DNA of 64,000 nucleotides from positions 124,001 through 188,000 of the forward strand of contig CAVUBL010000015.1 in NCBI GenBank assembly GCA_963739795.1, in the 5' to 3' direction. The notes under the pieces were generated by a model. It was not told the origin of the DNA. It worked only from the letters and a program-made list of their open reading frames with translations, and searched no databases. Of this stretch, positions 8,331 through 16,233 are shown in pieces. The first letter of the stretch is position 1. The number at the start of each line of letters is the position of its first letter. Made by a program: the position numbers and the translations under genes. Source of the DNA: CAVUBL01 sp963739795. Lineage in GTDB: Bacteria > Acidobacteriota > Thermoanaerobaculia > Multivoradales > DATKCC01.

Positions 8331-8496
8331 GCAGGCAACAGGGTAGCCGCGGCGCGGCATCCCCACCACGTCTCGGTGGGTGGGCCGGCGGGCGTCCGGA
8401 GGCGGGACGGCCGCCCACCTCCGGGGGCGGGCGCCCCGACGCGGATCGAAGCAGCCCGTGCCGTAAGATCCCCGGGCCGCCCCGCGAGGAGCGGCT

Positions 8497-10284
8497 TTGC
8501 TCCCGCAGCCTTCCATGCGACCCGCTTCCGCCCACCACCGTCTCGCTCCGCACCCGGTCGCGGACCTCGTCGCCGGGCTCCTCCTGGTGGCGGCGACCTG
8601 GCTCCTCTACCGCCGGGTCCTCGGCCTCTGGTTCACCTACGACGACTTCTTCAACCTGCGGTGGGTCCTCGCCTACCACCCGGGCCAGTACTGCCTCGAC
8701 CCGGCGGTGTGGCGGCGCCTGCCGTTTCGGATGCTGACCCCGCTGCTGTTCGTCTCCCACGACGTGGACCTGGCCCTCTTCGGCGCCCACGCCGCACCCT
8801 TCCACGCCCACCAGCTCGCCGCCCTGGTCCTCGCCGCCCTGACCCTCTACGCCGTCCTGCGCCTCTGGCTGTCCTCGCCCTGGGCGGCGACCGGAGCCTT
8901 CCTGCTGCTGGCCGGGCCGCCCATCGTGCCCCTGGCCGCCCTGCTCTACGTCCGCCACTACCTGGAGGCGGCGGTCCTCGGCGTCGCGGCGCTCGGCGCC
9001 TACGTCCTGGCACTCCGGGCGCGGGGGGGCGCCGCGCGGTGGAGCCTGGCGACGGCCTCGGCCGGCCTCTACCTGGCGGCAGCCCTGGCCAAGGAGGTGG
9101 CGGTGCCCCTGGCCCTGGTGCTCCCTCTCCTGCCCGAGGGAAGCCTCCGGCGCCGCCTGCGCCTGGCCCTCCCCCACGCCGCGGCGGTCACCCTCTACAC
9201 CGCCTACCGCGTCTGGATGCTGGGCACGGCGGGCGGCGGTTACGGCTGGGCGGTGCCCCCGGGCGGGTGGCCGCGCCTGGCGGCGGCCCTGCCCTTGCGC
9301 CTCGGCCGCCAGCTCCTGGGCGAGCCCTCGGTGGCCGGCGTCCTGGCCCTGGGAGGCCTCCTCGCGGCCGCCCTGTACGCGGCCGCGGCGAGCCGGCGCC
9401 ACGCCCTGTTCCTGGGGACGGCGGCGCTCCTGGCGGTGCTGCCCCTGCTGCCGGTGGCGACCGAGGTCGTGCCCCGCTACGCCGTGGCCTCCTGGCTGCT
9501 CCTGGCCGCGGCTTTCCCGTTCGGAGCCCGGCGCGCCCTCGAGGGCCTCAGGGCGCGGGCGCCGCACACCGCCACCGGCACCGGGAGGGCGCGGGCGATC
9601 GAGACCGCAGTCGTCGTCGCGGTCGCGGGGGTCCTCCTGGCGGCCCTGGCGGTCAACCGGCAGGTCTGGGCGAAGGACCTCGCCCGCTACCGGCGCATGA
9701 GCGCCGAGAACCGGGCCTTCCTGAGGCTCGGCCCGGACGATCTCCTGGCCCATCCGGCCGGCCCGCCCTCCTCCATGCCGGAGCTGGCCTGGTTCAAGGA
9801 GGTCCACCTCGGGCTGCCGGCGGGGGCGGGTTGGTACTACGACGACCTCTACTTGTGCACTCGGAAGCGCGCGCCGAGGGCGATCTGGGAGTACGACCCG
9901 GCGCGGCGCCGGGTCCGGAACATGACGGCCGGTGTCGAGGCCCGGAGCCGGCGCTTCTGCTCGTCCATCGCCTGGACGGCGCCCCTCGAGGCGACCTTCC
10001 GCAAGATCGGGCACGGCGTCTTCTGGACCCTCGGCCCCTACCGCCGGGGCGAGTACGCCTTCGTCCTGGGCGACGGCCGCCAACTCTTCGAGATGCCGCG
10101 AGAGGGCGGCTTCCAGCTTCCGGCGGCCCGCCGCCTGGCGCTGCGGGTCCGCTATCGATCGCCCGAGGGCTGGGTCACTTACTCGCCCGAGCTCGCGATC
10201 AACCTCGCCCGCGGCGAGCCCTTCCGGTGGACCCGATCCGCCGCAGCCCCGTCTCGCGGAGGGCTGCTCTCGGACGGTTCCTGA
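8497..10284 (+). CDS. Multi-pass membrane protein, GT-C glycosyltransferase-like
   Basis: 595-residue integral membrane protein with about ten hydrophobic helices in the first 370 residues and a soluble C-terminal domain of about 200 residues. The first extracytoplasmic loop after TM1 has the acidic motif WFTYDDFFNLRW, as in GT-C-fold transferases (PMT/ArnT/oligosaccharyltransferase type) that use lipid-linked sugars. The TM helices are Ala/Leu rich; PRYAVASWLLL marks a late helix. The C-terminal part (WYYDDLYLCTRKR onward) is not recognised. The TTG at 8497 has GAGGAG 5 nt upstream, while the ATG at 8515 has no Shine-Dalgarno site, so I kept TTG. The 3' end overlaps the convergent HD-GYP gene by 106 bp. 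Activity and substrate are inferred from architecture only. Confidence 0.7.
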   Translation: MLPQPSMRPASAHHRLAPHPVADLVAGLLLVAATWLLYRRVLGLWFTYDDFFNLRWVLAYHPGQYCLDPAVWRRLPFRMLTPLLFVSHDVDLALFGAHAAPFHAHQLAALVLAALTLYAVLRLWLSSPWAATGAFLLLAGPPIVPLAALLYVRHYLEAAVLGVAALGAYVLALRARGGAARWSLATASAGLYLAAALAKEVAVPLALVLPLLPEGSLRRRLRLALPHAAAVTLYTAYRVWMLGTAGGGYGWAVPPGGWPRLAAALPLRLGRQLLGEPSVAGVLALGGLLAAALYAAAASRRHALFLGTAALLAVLPLLPVATEVVPRYAVASWLLLAAAFPFGARRALEGLRARAPHTATGTGRARAIETAVVVAVAGVLLAALAVNRQVWAKDLARYRRMSAENRAFLRLGPDDLLAHPAGPPSSMPELAWFKEVHLGLPAGAGWYYDDLYLCTRKRAPRAIWEYDPARRRVRNMTAGVEARSRRFCSSIAWTAPLEATFRKIGHGVFWTLGPYRRGEYAFVLGDGRQLFEMPREGGFQLPAARRLALRVRYRSPEGWVTYSPELAINLARGEPFRWTRSAAAPSRGGLLSDGS

Positions 10285-11453
10285 GCCGCTGCGCCGCCCG
10301 CGACGACCTGGCCCAGGAAGACCTCCACGATCTCGGGGTCGAAGATCCTGCCCGCGTTCGAGCGCAGGTAGGAGACCACCCGCTCCCGGGGCCAGGCCCG
10401 GCGGTAGGGCCGGTCGGACGTCAGGGCCTCCCACTGGTCGACCACGGTGAAGATGCGGGCGGCCAGCGGGATCTCTGCCCCTGCGAGCCGTTCCGGATAC
10501 CCCGTCCCGTCCCACCGTTCGTGGTGGTGGTAGGGGATGGCGATCACCGGATGGAGGAAGGGGATGCGGGAGAGGATCTCCCGGGCGTAGTCCGTGTGGC
10601 GCTCCATCAGGGCCTTCTCGATCTCGGTGAGGGGGCCGGGCTTGAGCAGGATCGAGTCCGGGATCGCCAGCTTGCCCACGTCGTGGAGGAGCGCGCCCCA
10701 ACGGATTCGCATCACCTCGTCCTCGCCCAGCCCCAGCACCCTGGCGAGCCGGACGCCGAGCTCGGTGACCCTGCGGCTGTGACCTTCGGTCTCCCGGTCC
10801 CGGTACTCGAGGGCTCGCGCCCACGCCTCGAGCGTGTCCTCGTACGCCCTGAGGACTTCGCTCTCGGAGCTGCGGATGCGCAGGAGGTTGCGCTGGGCGT
10901 TGTCCATGTAGATCCAGATCAGCAGAGCGGTGGCCCCGAGGAGGAGCACGGAGGCGCAGTAGTCCTCGAGGCCATCGGCGAGGGCGGAGGCCGGCCCCGC
11001 GTGCAGCCCGAGCCAGAGCACCGAGGACAGGCCGGTCACGGTGCCGAGAACCAGGTAGGGAAGCGCCCTCTTGCCGAGGAGGTAGCCGCCGAGCGTCACG
11101 ACGATCGGATAGGCCACCGCACCCGGGTCGCGGAGACCGTCGCCGGCGATCATGTGAAGGGTCGCCACCGCCAGGACCAGGCCGGGCAGGAGAGCACCCG
11201 CCAGCGGCACCCGACCGCGCGCGCCGAGCTCGAGGAGGACCGGACAGAGCGCGGCCAGGGTGACCAGGCTGATCACCGCCAGCCGGTCGTCGAAAACCAA
11301 CCCGACGACGGCCAGGCCGGCGCTGGTGCCCATGGTGATCCAGATCGCGAGGGTCAGGGTCCGCTCGTCCTGGTTGCGTACGTAGTCGGCGGTCCGGTCG
11401 ACTTCAGCAGCCAGGGGCTGGCGGGCCCCGTGGAGGGCCTCCGTGAGGGTCAC
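10179..11453 (-). CDS. Membrane-anchored HD-GYP phosphodiesterase (c-di-GMP)
   Basis: 424-residue protein that should hydrolyse cyclic di-GMP. Residues 1-190 hold several hydrophobic helices forming an N-terminal membrane sensor region of unrecognised type. Residues 215-390 are a canonical HD-GYP domain: HSRRVTELGVRLA, LLHDVGKLAIPDSILLKPG, MERHTDYAREIL, and HHHERWDGTGYPERLAG with DQWEALTSDRPYR. All metal-ligand motifs are intact. The GTG start overlaps the cheB stop (GTGA), so it is the last gene of the chemotaxis operon and tightly coupled, suggesting that the pathway also tunes c-di-GMP. The last 35 residues are Pro/Ser/Ala low complexity and overlap the convergent gene. Confidence 0.9.
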   Translation of the reverse strand: MTLTEALHGARQPLAAEVDRTADYVRNQDERTLTLAIWITMGTSAGLAVVGLVFDDRLAVISLVTLAALCPVLLELGARGRVPLAGALLPGLVLAVATLHMIAGDGLRDPGAVAYPIVVTLGGYLLGKRALPYLVLGTVTGLSSVLWLGLHAGPASALADGLEDYCASVLLLGATALLIWIYMDNAQRNLLRIRSSESEVLRAYEDTLEAWARALEYRDRETEGHSRRVTELGVRLARVLGLGEDEVMRIRWGALLHDVGKLAIPDSILLKPGPLTEIEKALMERHTDYAREILSRIPFLHPVIAIPYHHHERWDGTGYPERLAGAEIPLAARIFTVVDQWEALTSDRPYRRAWPRERVVSYLRSNAGRIFDPEIVEVFLGQVVAGGAAAQEPSESSPPRDGAAADRVHRKGSPRARLIASSGE

Positions 11454-12547
11454 CGCCTCACCTCGCGCAGGCCGGTGAACGCGGTGATGGCGACGGCCAT
11501 GGCGTCGAGGCCGACGACATGGCGGGCGGCGCCCAGGGCCGCCGCGCGACCGGGCATGCCGTACACGATGCTCGAGGCCTCGTCCTGGGCGAGGGTGGTG
11601 GCTCCCGCCCGGCGCATCTCGAGGAGCCCCGCGGCACCGTCCTGACCCATGCCCGTCAGGAGGACCCCCAACCCGGCCGGTCCGGCGGCCCGCGCCACGG
11701 AGCGGAAGAACAGGTCGGCGCTGGGCCGGTGGTGCCCGACCGGCGGCCCGTCGGAGAGGCACACCCGGAGGGTCTCACCCGTGCGCCGCACCGCGAGGTG
11801 CCGCCCGCCCGGGGCCACCAGGGCCCGGCCGACCTCGACCGGCTCTCCGTCCTCCGCTTCGGAGACCGCGAGCCGGCACGCCGCGTCCAGGCGACGGGCG
11901 AAGGCTTGGGTAAAAGCCCGGGGCATGTGCTGCACGATGACCAGACCGGGCACCTCGGCCGGGAGGGCCGTCAAAATCTTGCGCAGAGCCTCCGGGCCTC
12001 CGGTCGAGGCCGCCAGGGCGACGATTCGGCAGTCGTGCTCCGGGAGCCAGGCGGCCCGGGGACCACGCGCCTCGAGGGCGCGGCGCTCCCGGGTCGAAGC
12101 GGCTCGTCGCTCCGGGCGACGGCCGGTGATCCGGGGAGGAAGGTGTGCGTTGGACGCCGCGCGCACCACCTCCACGAGAAGGGCCGCAGCGCCTTCCACG
12201 AACTTGCGGATTCCGAGGGGCGGCTTCGCCAGCACGTCGACGGCGCCGTACTCGAGGGCCTCGAGAGCGGTCTCCGTGCCCCGGTCGGCATGGCTGGAGA
12301 GGACGACCACCGGCAGGGGGTGCTCGGTCATGAGCCGGCGCAGGAAGGTCAGCCCGTCCATGCGCGGCATCTCCAGGTCGAGGAGGATGACGTCGGGGCA
12401 CGCCCGCTCCATCTTGGCCAGACCGATCAGGGGATCGGCGGCCGTGTCGACGGAGAAGCCGGCGTCGCCCAGGATCTGGGCGAGGGCCTGGCGGACGACC
12501 GCGGAGTCGTCCACCACCAGGACCCGGAGACGGGCGTCCCGACTCAA
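11450..12547 (-). CDS. cheB: Chemotaxis protein-glutamate methylesterase/deamidase CheB
   Basis: 365-residue adaptation enzyme that removes methyl groups from receptor glutamates when phosphorylated by CheA. An N-terminal receiver (VLVVDDSAVVRQ, phospho-Asp in VILLDLEMPRMDG, Lys in DVLAKPP) is joined by an Arg/Ala-rich linker to the methylesterase domain, with catalytic Ser in AASTGGPEAL, His in IVQHMPRAF and Asp in LLTGMGQDGAAGL. The start is a TTG overlapping the cheR stop (TTGA) with GGGAGG upstream, indicating coupled translation. Gene order cheR-cheB-HD-GYP ties methylation, demethylation and c-di-GMP turnover together. All catalytic residues are present. Confidence 0.95.
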   Translation of the reverse strand: MSRDARLRVLVVDDSAVVRQALAQILGDAGFSVDTAADPLIGLAKMERACPDVILLDLEMPRMDGLTFLRRLMTEHPLPVVVLSSHADRGTETALEALEYGAVDVLAKPPLGIRKFVEGAAALLVEVVRAASNAHLPPRITGRRPERRAASTRERRALEARGPRAAWLPEHDCRIVALAASTGGPEALRKILTALPAEVPGLVIVQHMPRAFTQAFARRLDAACRLAVSEAEDGEPVEVGRALVAPGGRHLAVRRTGETLRVCLSDGPPVGHHRPSADLFFRSVARAAGPAGLGVLLTGMGQDGAAGLLEMRRAGATTLAQDEASSIVYGMPGRAAALGAARHVVGLDAMAVAITAFTGLREVRR

Positions 12548-13464
12548 CGTCCGGCCTCCCCTGCCGCCGCCCTGGAGTAGACCGTGGGCACGACCCGACG
12601 GAGCCGGTCCCAGAGCTCTCCGAGGCTCTCGGAGTGGCCGAGCAGCAGGTATCCCCCCGGCGTCAGCCTGCCCACCAGCGCCTGGAGGGTCCGGCGGCGG
12701 GCGGCGGGATGAAAGTAGATGAGGACGTTCCGGCAAAAGATCAGGTCGTAGGAGCCGCCCGCCGGCAGCTCCCGGCTCAGGTTCAGATGGCGGAAGCGCA
12801 CCACCGAGCGCAGCTCGGGGCCGGCCTTCATCCACCCCTCCCGGGAGCGCACGCCGCGGAGCATGAACCGCTCGCGGTAGGGGGCGGGGACCTGGTCGGC
12901 GCGGGCCAGGGGGAAGAGCGCCTCGCGCGCCCGGGCGAGGACCCGATGGGAGATGTCCGTGGCGAGGATCTCCACCGACCAGCCGGGCAGGTGGGCGAGG
13001 GCACACATGGCCAGCGAGTACGGCTCCTCGCCGGTCGAGCATCCGGCGCTCCAGGCCTTCAGGGTCCGGGGACGCCGTCCGGCCTGCGCTTCGCTCTCCC
13101 ACGCCGGAAAGATCCGTTGCGCCAGGAGCTCGAACTGGGCCGGTTCCCGGAAGAACCCGGTCTCGTTGGTCGCGATGCGGTCGAGCATCTCGGCGAGCTC
13201 GGTGGGGTCGCGCCGGACCTTCCGGTAGTACGCGCCGAAGCTGGCGAGGCCGAGCTCGCGGAGGCGCCGGCCGAGGCGCGCCACCAGCAGCTCCCGCTTC
13301 GGCGGCCCGAGGTGGATTCCCGCCTCGCGCAGGACGAGCTGCTGGAGCAGGCCGAACTCCGCGTCCGAGATCGGTGCGCGCCCCGGCCGGGCGAAGCACG
13401 ATTCCCCGGGGCCCGAAGGCGCGTCCCGCGACGGTGCCGGCGGCCTGCGGTTCGGCTCAGTCAA
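12544..13464 (-). CDS. cheR: Chemotaxis protein methyltransferase CheR
   Basis: 306-residue SAM-dependent methyltransferase that methylates receptor glutamates. The N-terminal helical domain (ISDAEFGLLQQLVLREAGIH, with RLGRRLRELGLASF) leads to the SAM-binding domain: NETGFFREPAQFELL, WSAGCSTGEEPYSLAM, EILATDIS, then DLIFCRNVLIYF and GGYLLLGHSE. I start it at the TTG at 13464, which overlaps the end of cheW by 8 nt and has AAGGA 5 nt upstream; an in-frame GTG at 13482 is an alternative. The frame further upstream is an arginine-rich shadow of the cheW tail. Intact and of normal length. Confidence 0.93.
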   Translation of the reverse strand: MTEPNRRPPAPSRDAPSGPGESCFARPGRAPISDAEFGLLQQLVLREAGIHLGPPKRELLVARLGRRLRELGLASFGAYYRKVRRDPTELAEMLDRIATNETGFFREPAQFELLAQRIFPAWESEAQAGRRPRTLKAWSAGCSTGEEPYSLAMCALAHLPGWSVEILATDISHRVLARAREALFPLARADQVPAPYRERFMLRGVRSREGWMKAGPELRSVVRFRHLNLSRELPAGGSYDLIFCRNVLIYFHPAARRRTLQALVGRLTPGGYLLLGHSESLGELWDRLRRVVPTVYSRAAAGEAGR

Positions 13465-14095
13465 GGTCGTCCTTGGTTTGACCCCTCCGCCCCGCCTCCG
13501 GTCTCGCCTTCGGTTTCGTTCTCGGCTTCGCCGGCTTCCTGGCCTTCGACCGGGGCTTCGCCTTCGAAGCGCCCGCCTCGGGTCCCTCCGCGGGCGCCTC
13601 CGCCGCCGCGGCTCCCGCCACGGCCTCCGCAAGCTCATCCTCGGTCAGGACCTTCTGCACGTTCAGGAGCGCGATCGGAGTCTCGTCGACGATGCCCAGC
13701 CCCACGAGCAGGTCGGGGCGCACAGGGCTCCCCAGGGTGGGCGGCTCCTGGATCTCGTCGGCGCCGAGCTCGAGGACCCTTCCCACCGCGTCGATGAGCA
13801 CCCCGACCGGGATCGCCTCGCCGTCCAGCTCGATCTCGAAGATCACGACGCAGGTCAGCTTCGCGATGGGCGTCTCGGTCCGGTGCAGCTTGGCAGCCAG
13901 GTCGAGGACCGGCACGATGGCACCGCGCAGGTTCATCACTCCGCGCACCCACTCCGGCGCGGTGGGCACGGCGGTCAGCCGCTGGTACTCCACCACCTCG
14001 CGGACGCTCAGGATCTCGGCCCCGTACTCCTCTCCCGCGAAGAAGAAAGAAAGGTACTGCTGGCGCTCGTCGGGGCGGGGTGCGCTCACCGGCAT
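13457..14095 (-). CDS. cheW: Chemotaxis coupling protein CheW with a basic C-terminal tail
   Basis: 212-residue adaptor linking receptors to CheA. Residues 12-150 are a normal CheW SH3-like double barrel (YLSFFFAGEEYGAEILSVRE, GVMNLRGAIVPVLDLAAKL, GVLIDAVGRVLEL). After residue 155 comes an unusual tail of about 55 residues of Ala/Glu followed by Lys/Pro/Arg repeats (KAKPRSKARKPAKPRTKPKA), which standard CheW lacks. The tail resembles histone-H1-like or nucleoid-binding tails and could bind membrane or nucleic acid. The start ATG lies 10 nt after the mcp stop; cheR overlaps its end. Function of the core is secure, role of the tail unknown. Confidence 0.93.
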   Translation of the reverse strand: MPVSAPRPDERQQYLSFFFAGEEYGAEILSVREVVEYQRLTAVPTAPEWVRGVMNLRGAIVPVLDLAAKLHRTETPIAKLTCVVIFEIELDGEAIPVGVLIDAVGRVLELGADEIQEPPTLGSPVRPDLLVGLGIVDETPIALLNVQKVLTEDELAEAVAGAAAAEAPAEGPEAGASKAKPRSKARKPAKPRTKPKARPEAGRRGQTKDDLD

Positions 14096-14105
14096 GGTCG
14101 CCTCC

Positions 14106-15761
14106 TCAGAACCGCTTGAAGTCCAGGTCTTCGGAGTCGTCCTCGGCGGGCCGGGCCGGCGGCACGCGCGGAGCGGCGCCCGGAGCCGGAAGAGGCGGCC
14201 TCACCCCCGAGGTGCCGTCGGCCGGCGGTCGACCGCGCGGCGGGACGGCTCGCCGTCCGTTGCCGCCCTCCTCCCCGTTCTCGGCCAGGCGGAAGAACGC
14301 CATCAGGTCCTGGAGGGACGAGGCCTGATCCGACATCTGTTGCGCCGTCACCGAGAGCTCCTCGGCCGCCGAGGCGTTCTGCTGGGTCACCTGGTCCACC
14401 TGCCCCATGGCGCGGTTGATCTGGGACACCCCCGCCGCCTGCTCGTCGGAGGCGGCGGCCACCTCCTGGACCAGCTCCACGGTCTTCTGGATCGAGGGCA
14501 CCAGCTCGGCGAGGGAGCTGCCGGACCGCTCGGCGATCTCGACGCTGGTGGTGGCGAAACCGCTGATCTCCTTGGCCGCCTCCTGGCTGCGCTCGGAGAG
14601 CTTGCGCACCTCGGTGGCCACGACGGCGAAGCCCCGGCCGTGCTCGCCGGCCCGAGCCGCCTCGATGGCGGCGTTCAGGGCGAGGAGGTTCGTCTGGTAG
14701 GCGATCTCCTCGATGATGGAGATCTTCTCGGCGATCGCCCGCATCGCCTCGATCGACTCCCGGACCGCCCCGGAGGTCCGCTCGGCGTTTTCGGCGCCCT
14801 GGAGTGCCATCTGCTCCATCTGGCGGCTGTTGGAGGCGTTCTGGGTGATCGAGGCCGTCATCTGCTCGAGGCTGGCCGTAGTCTCCTCTACCGAGGCGCC
14901 CTGCTCGCTGGTCCCACGGGCCACGACTTGGGCGGAGGACGAGACCTGGTACGAAGCGCTGGAGAGGGTCTCGACGCCGGCTCGCGCCTCGCCGAGGGTC
15001 TCCACCAGCTTGTCGACCATCTCCCGCAGGGCCTGAAGGAGCTGCCCGATCTCGTCGCTCCCGGGAGACCCGACGTCGACGGTGAGGTCGCCGCTGGAGA
15101 GCTGGCGCGCGACCCCGACCGCCCGCCGCACCCGCCCGGTGAGGGAACGGATGAGGAGGACCGAAAGGAGGATCAGGGCGGCGAAGCAGGCGATCCCGAT
15201 GCCGGTCATCGCCCGGATCGAGGCCGCGTGGTTCGCCGCCACGGCCCGGAACGCGCCCCCCATGTCCGCCCGGCGTCTCTGGGTCGAGGCGTCGAGCAGA
15301 CCCTTGGTGGCCTTGTACTTCTCGAGCATGGACTTGAGGGCCGAGGAGAGGTCGACCCCGGTCTCCCCCGAGATCATGCGCAGCGAGGTCTTGCGCGCCA
15401 GCGCGTAGTAGTCCTCGAAGGCGGTGCCGAGACGCTGCATCTCCTCGGCCCCCAGGGTCGGGTTGTTCTTGCCCTCGTCCACCTTCTCGAGAAACCGGTT
15501 CCGCAGGTTGTCCACATCGGTCAGCATCCCGGCGTCCTGGGCCGCGACCGCGTCCTGGAGGCCCCGCTGGATGCCGGCCAGCGTCTCCGTCAGGTCGCGG
15601 GTGAGCTCCGAGGCGGGGAAGTAGCCCGTCTCGATCAGCCGGGTCAGCTCGCCGTTCTCCTTCACCGCGCGCCAGGTGGTCAGGAAGATCAGCGCGAGCG
15701 CCAGGGCCGCGATGAGCGGAAGCAGCGAGATCTTGACGGAGAACTTCAGGTTCCGGAGCAT
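14106..15761 (-). CDS. Methyl-accepting chemotaxis protein (transmembrane receptor)
   Basis: 551-residue receptor. TM1 is near residues 12-30, a helical periplasmic domain of about 155 residues follows (4HB-like by its helical, charged character), TM2 is near 188-206, then HAMP and a signalling domain. The hairpin tip EIAYQTNLLALNAAIEAARA is canonical, followed by GRGFAVVATEVRKLSERS. The C terminus is a Pro/Gly/Ala-rich flexible linker ending in DLDFKRF; DFKRF fits the aromatic-x-x-aromatic pattern of CheR/CheB tethering pentapeptides. It is the only receptor in the operon and follows a porin and a periplasmic binding protein, which may deliver its ligand. Intact. Confidence 0.95.
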   Translation of the reverse strand: MLRNLKFSVKISLLPLIAALALALIFLTTWRAVKENGELTRLIETGYFPASELTRDLTETLAGIQRGLQDAVAAQDAGMLTDVDNLRNRFLEKVDEGKNNPTLGAEEMQRLGTAFEDYYALARKTSLRMISGETGVDLSSALKSMLEKYKATKGLLDASTQRRRADMGGAFRAVAANHAASIRAMTGIGIACFAALILLSVLLIRSLTGRVRRAVGVARQLSSGDLTVDVGSPGSDEIGQLLQALREMVDKLVETLGEARAGVETLSSASYQVSSSAQVVARGTSEQGASVEETTASLEQMTASITQNASNSRQMEQMALQGAENAERTSGAVRESIEAMRAIAEKISIIEEIAYQTNLLALNAAIEAARAGEHGRGFAVVATEVRKLSERSQEAAKEISGFATTSVEIAERSGSSLAELVPSIQKTVELVQEVAAASDEQAAGVSQINRAMGQVDQVTQQNASAAEELSVTAQQMSDQASSLQDLMAFFRLAENGEEGGNGRRAVPPRGRPPADGTSGVRPPLPAPGAAPRVPPARPAEDDSEDLDFKRF

Positions 15762-15764
15762 CGG

Positions 15765-16223
15765 TCACCCTCCAGGCGAGACCTTGACCACCTCGACGCC
15801 GTCGCCGACCGCTGCGCCGGCGCTCACGTAGCCGATGGCTCCGGGATTGGAGCGCACGAACTCGAGGACCTGAGCGTCGGAGGAGAGCTCCGGCGGGGGC
15901 GTGGCGCGGCCGGAGAAGATCATCTTCTGCCAGTAGCTCTTGATCGCCGAGACGTCCTTGCCGAGGAGGTCTCGGGAGAACGCCTCGCGCACCGGCGAGT
16001 CGGCGGCCAGGTCGACCGGCTGGACCTCTCTGCCGTCGTCCCAGCGGGTCACCTTCCTGAGGAACAGCCGCTCGACCTGGGCGGTCGAGAGAGCATCCAC
16101 CGGGTTGGAGGCGTGGGCCACCAGCTTGTAGGAGGCGGCCCTGACGGCGCCGGCGGCGGGACCGGCCGCGAGGCCCGCAGCGAGGGCCGCTGCCGCCAAA
16201 AAGCGAAGGATCGTGCGGTTCAT
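15765..16223 (-). CDS. Small PstS-like periplasmic binding protein
   Basis: 152-residue exported protein with signal peptide (residues 1-28, ending AGAVRAAS). The body matches the short single-lobe phosphate-binding-like (PBP/COG0226) family: NPVDALSTAQVERLFLRK at the N side, WDDGREVQPVDL, FSRDLLGKD, YWQKMIFSGRATPPPEL and a late NPGAIGYVSA. Classic PstS is about twice as long, so this binds something small or acts as a partner for the receptor. The ATG at 16223 follows GAGGAGG. It lies between the porin and the MCP in the chemotaxis operon, with the mcp start 4 nt after its stop, suggesting that it presents the ligand to the receptor. Confidence 0.8.
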   Translation of the reverse strand: MNRTILRFLAAAALAAGLAAGPAAGAVRAASYKLVAHASNPVDALSTAQVERLFLRKVTRWDDGREVQPVDLAADSPVREAFSRDLLGKDVSAIKSYWQKMIFSGRATPPPELSSDAQVLEFVRSNPGAIGYVSAGAAVGDGVEVVKVSPGG

Positions 16224-16233
16224 CGCATCCTCC

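Noticed and set aside
8262..11645. 1127-codon plus-strand frame across the GT-C-like, HD-GYP and cheB region
   Set aside because: Arg/Pro/Gly-rich shadow; both overlapped real genes have clear domains in other frames.
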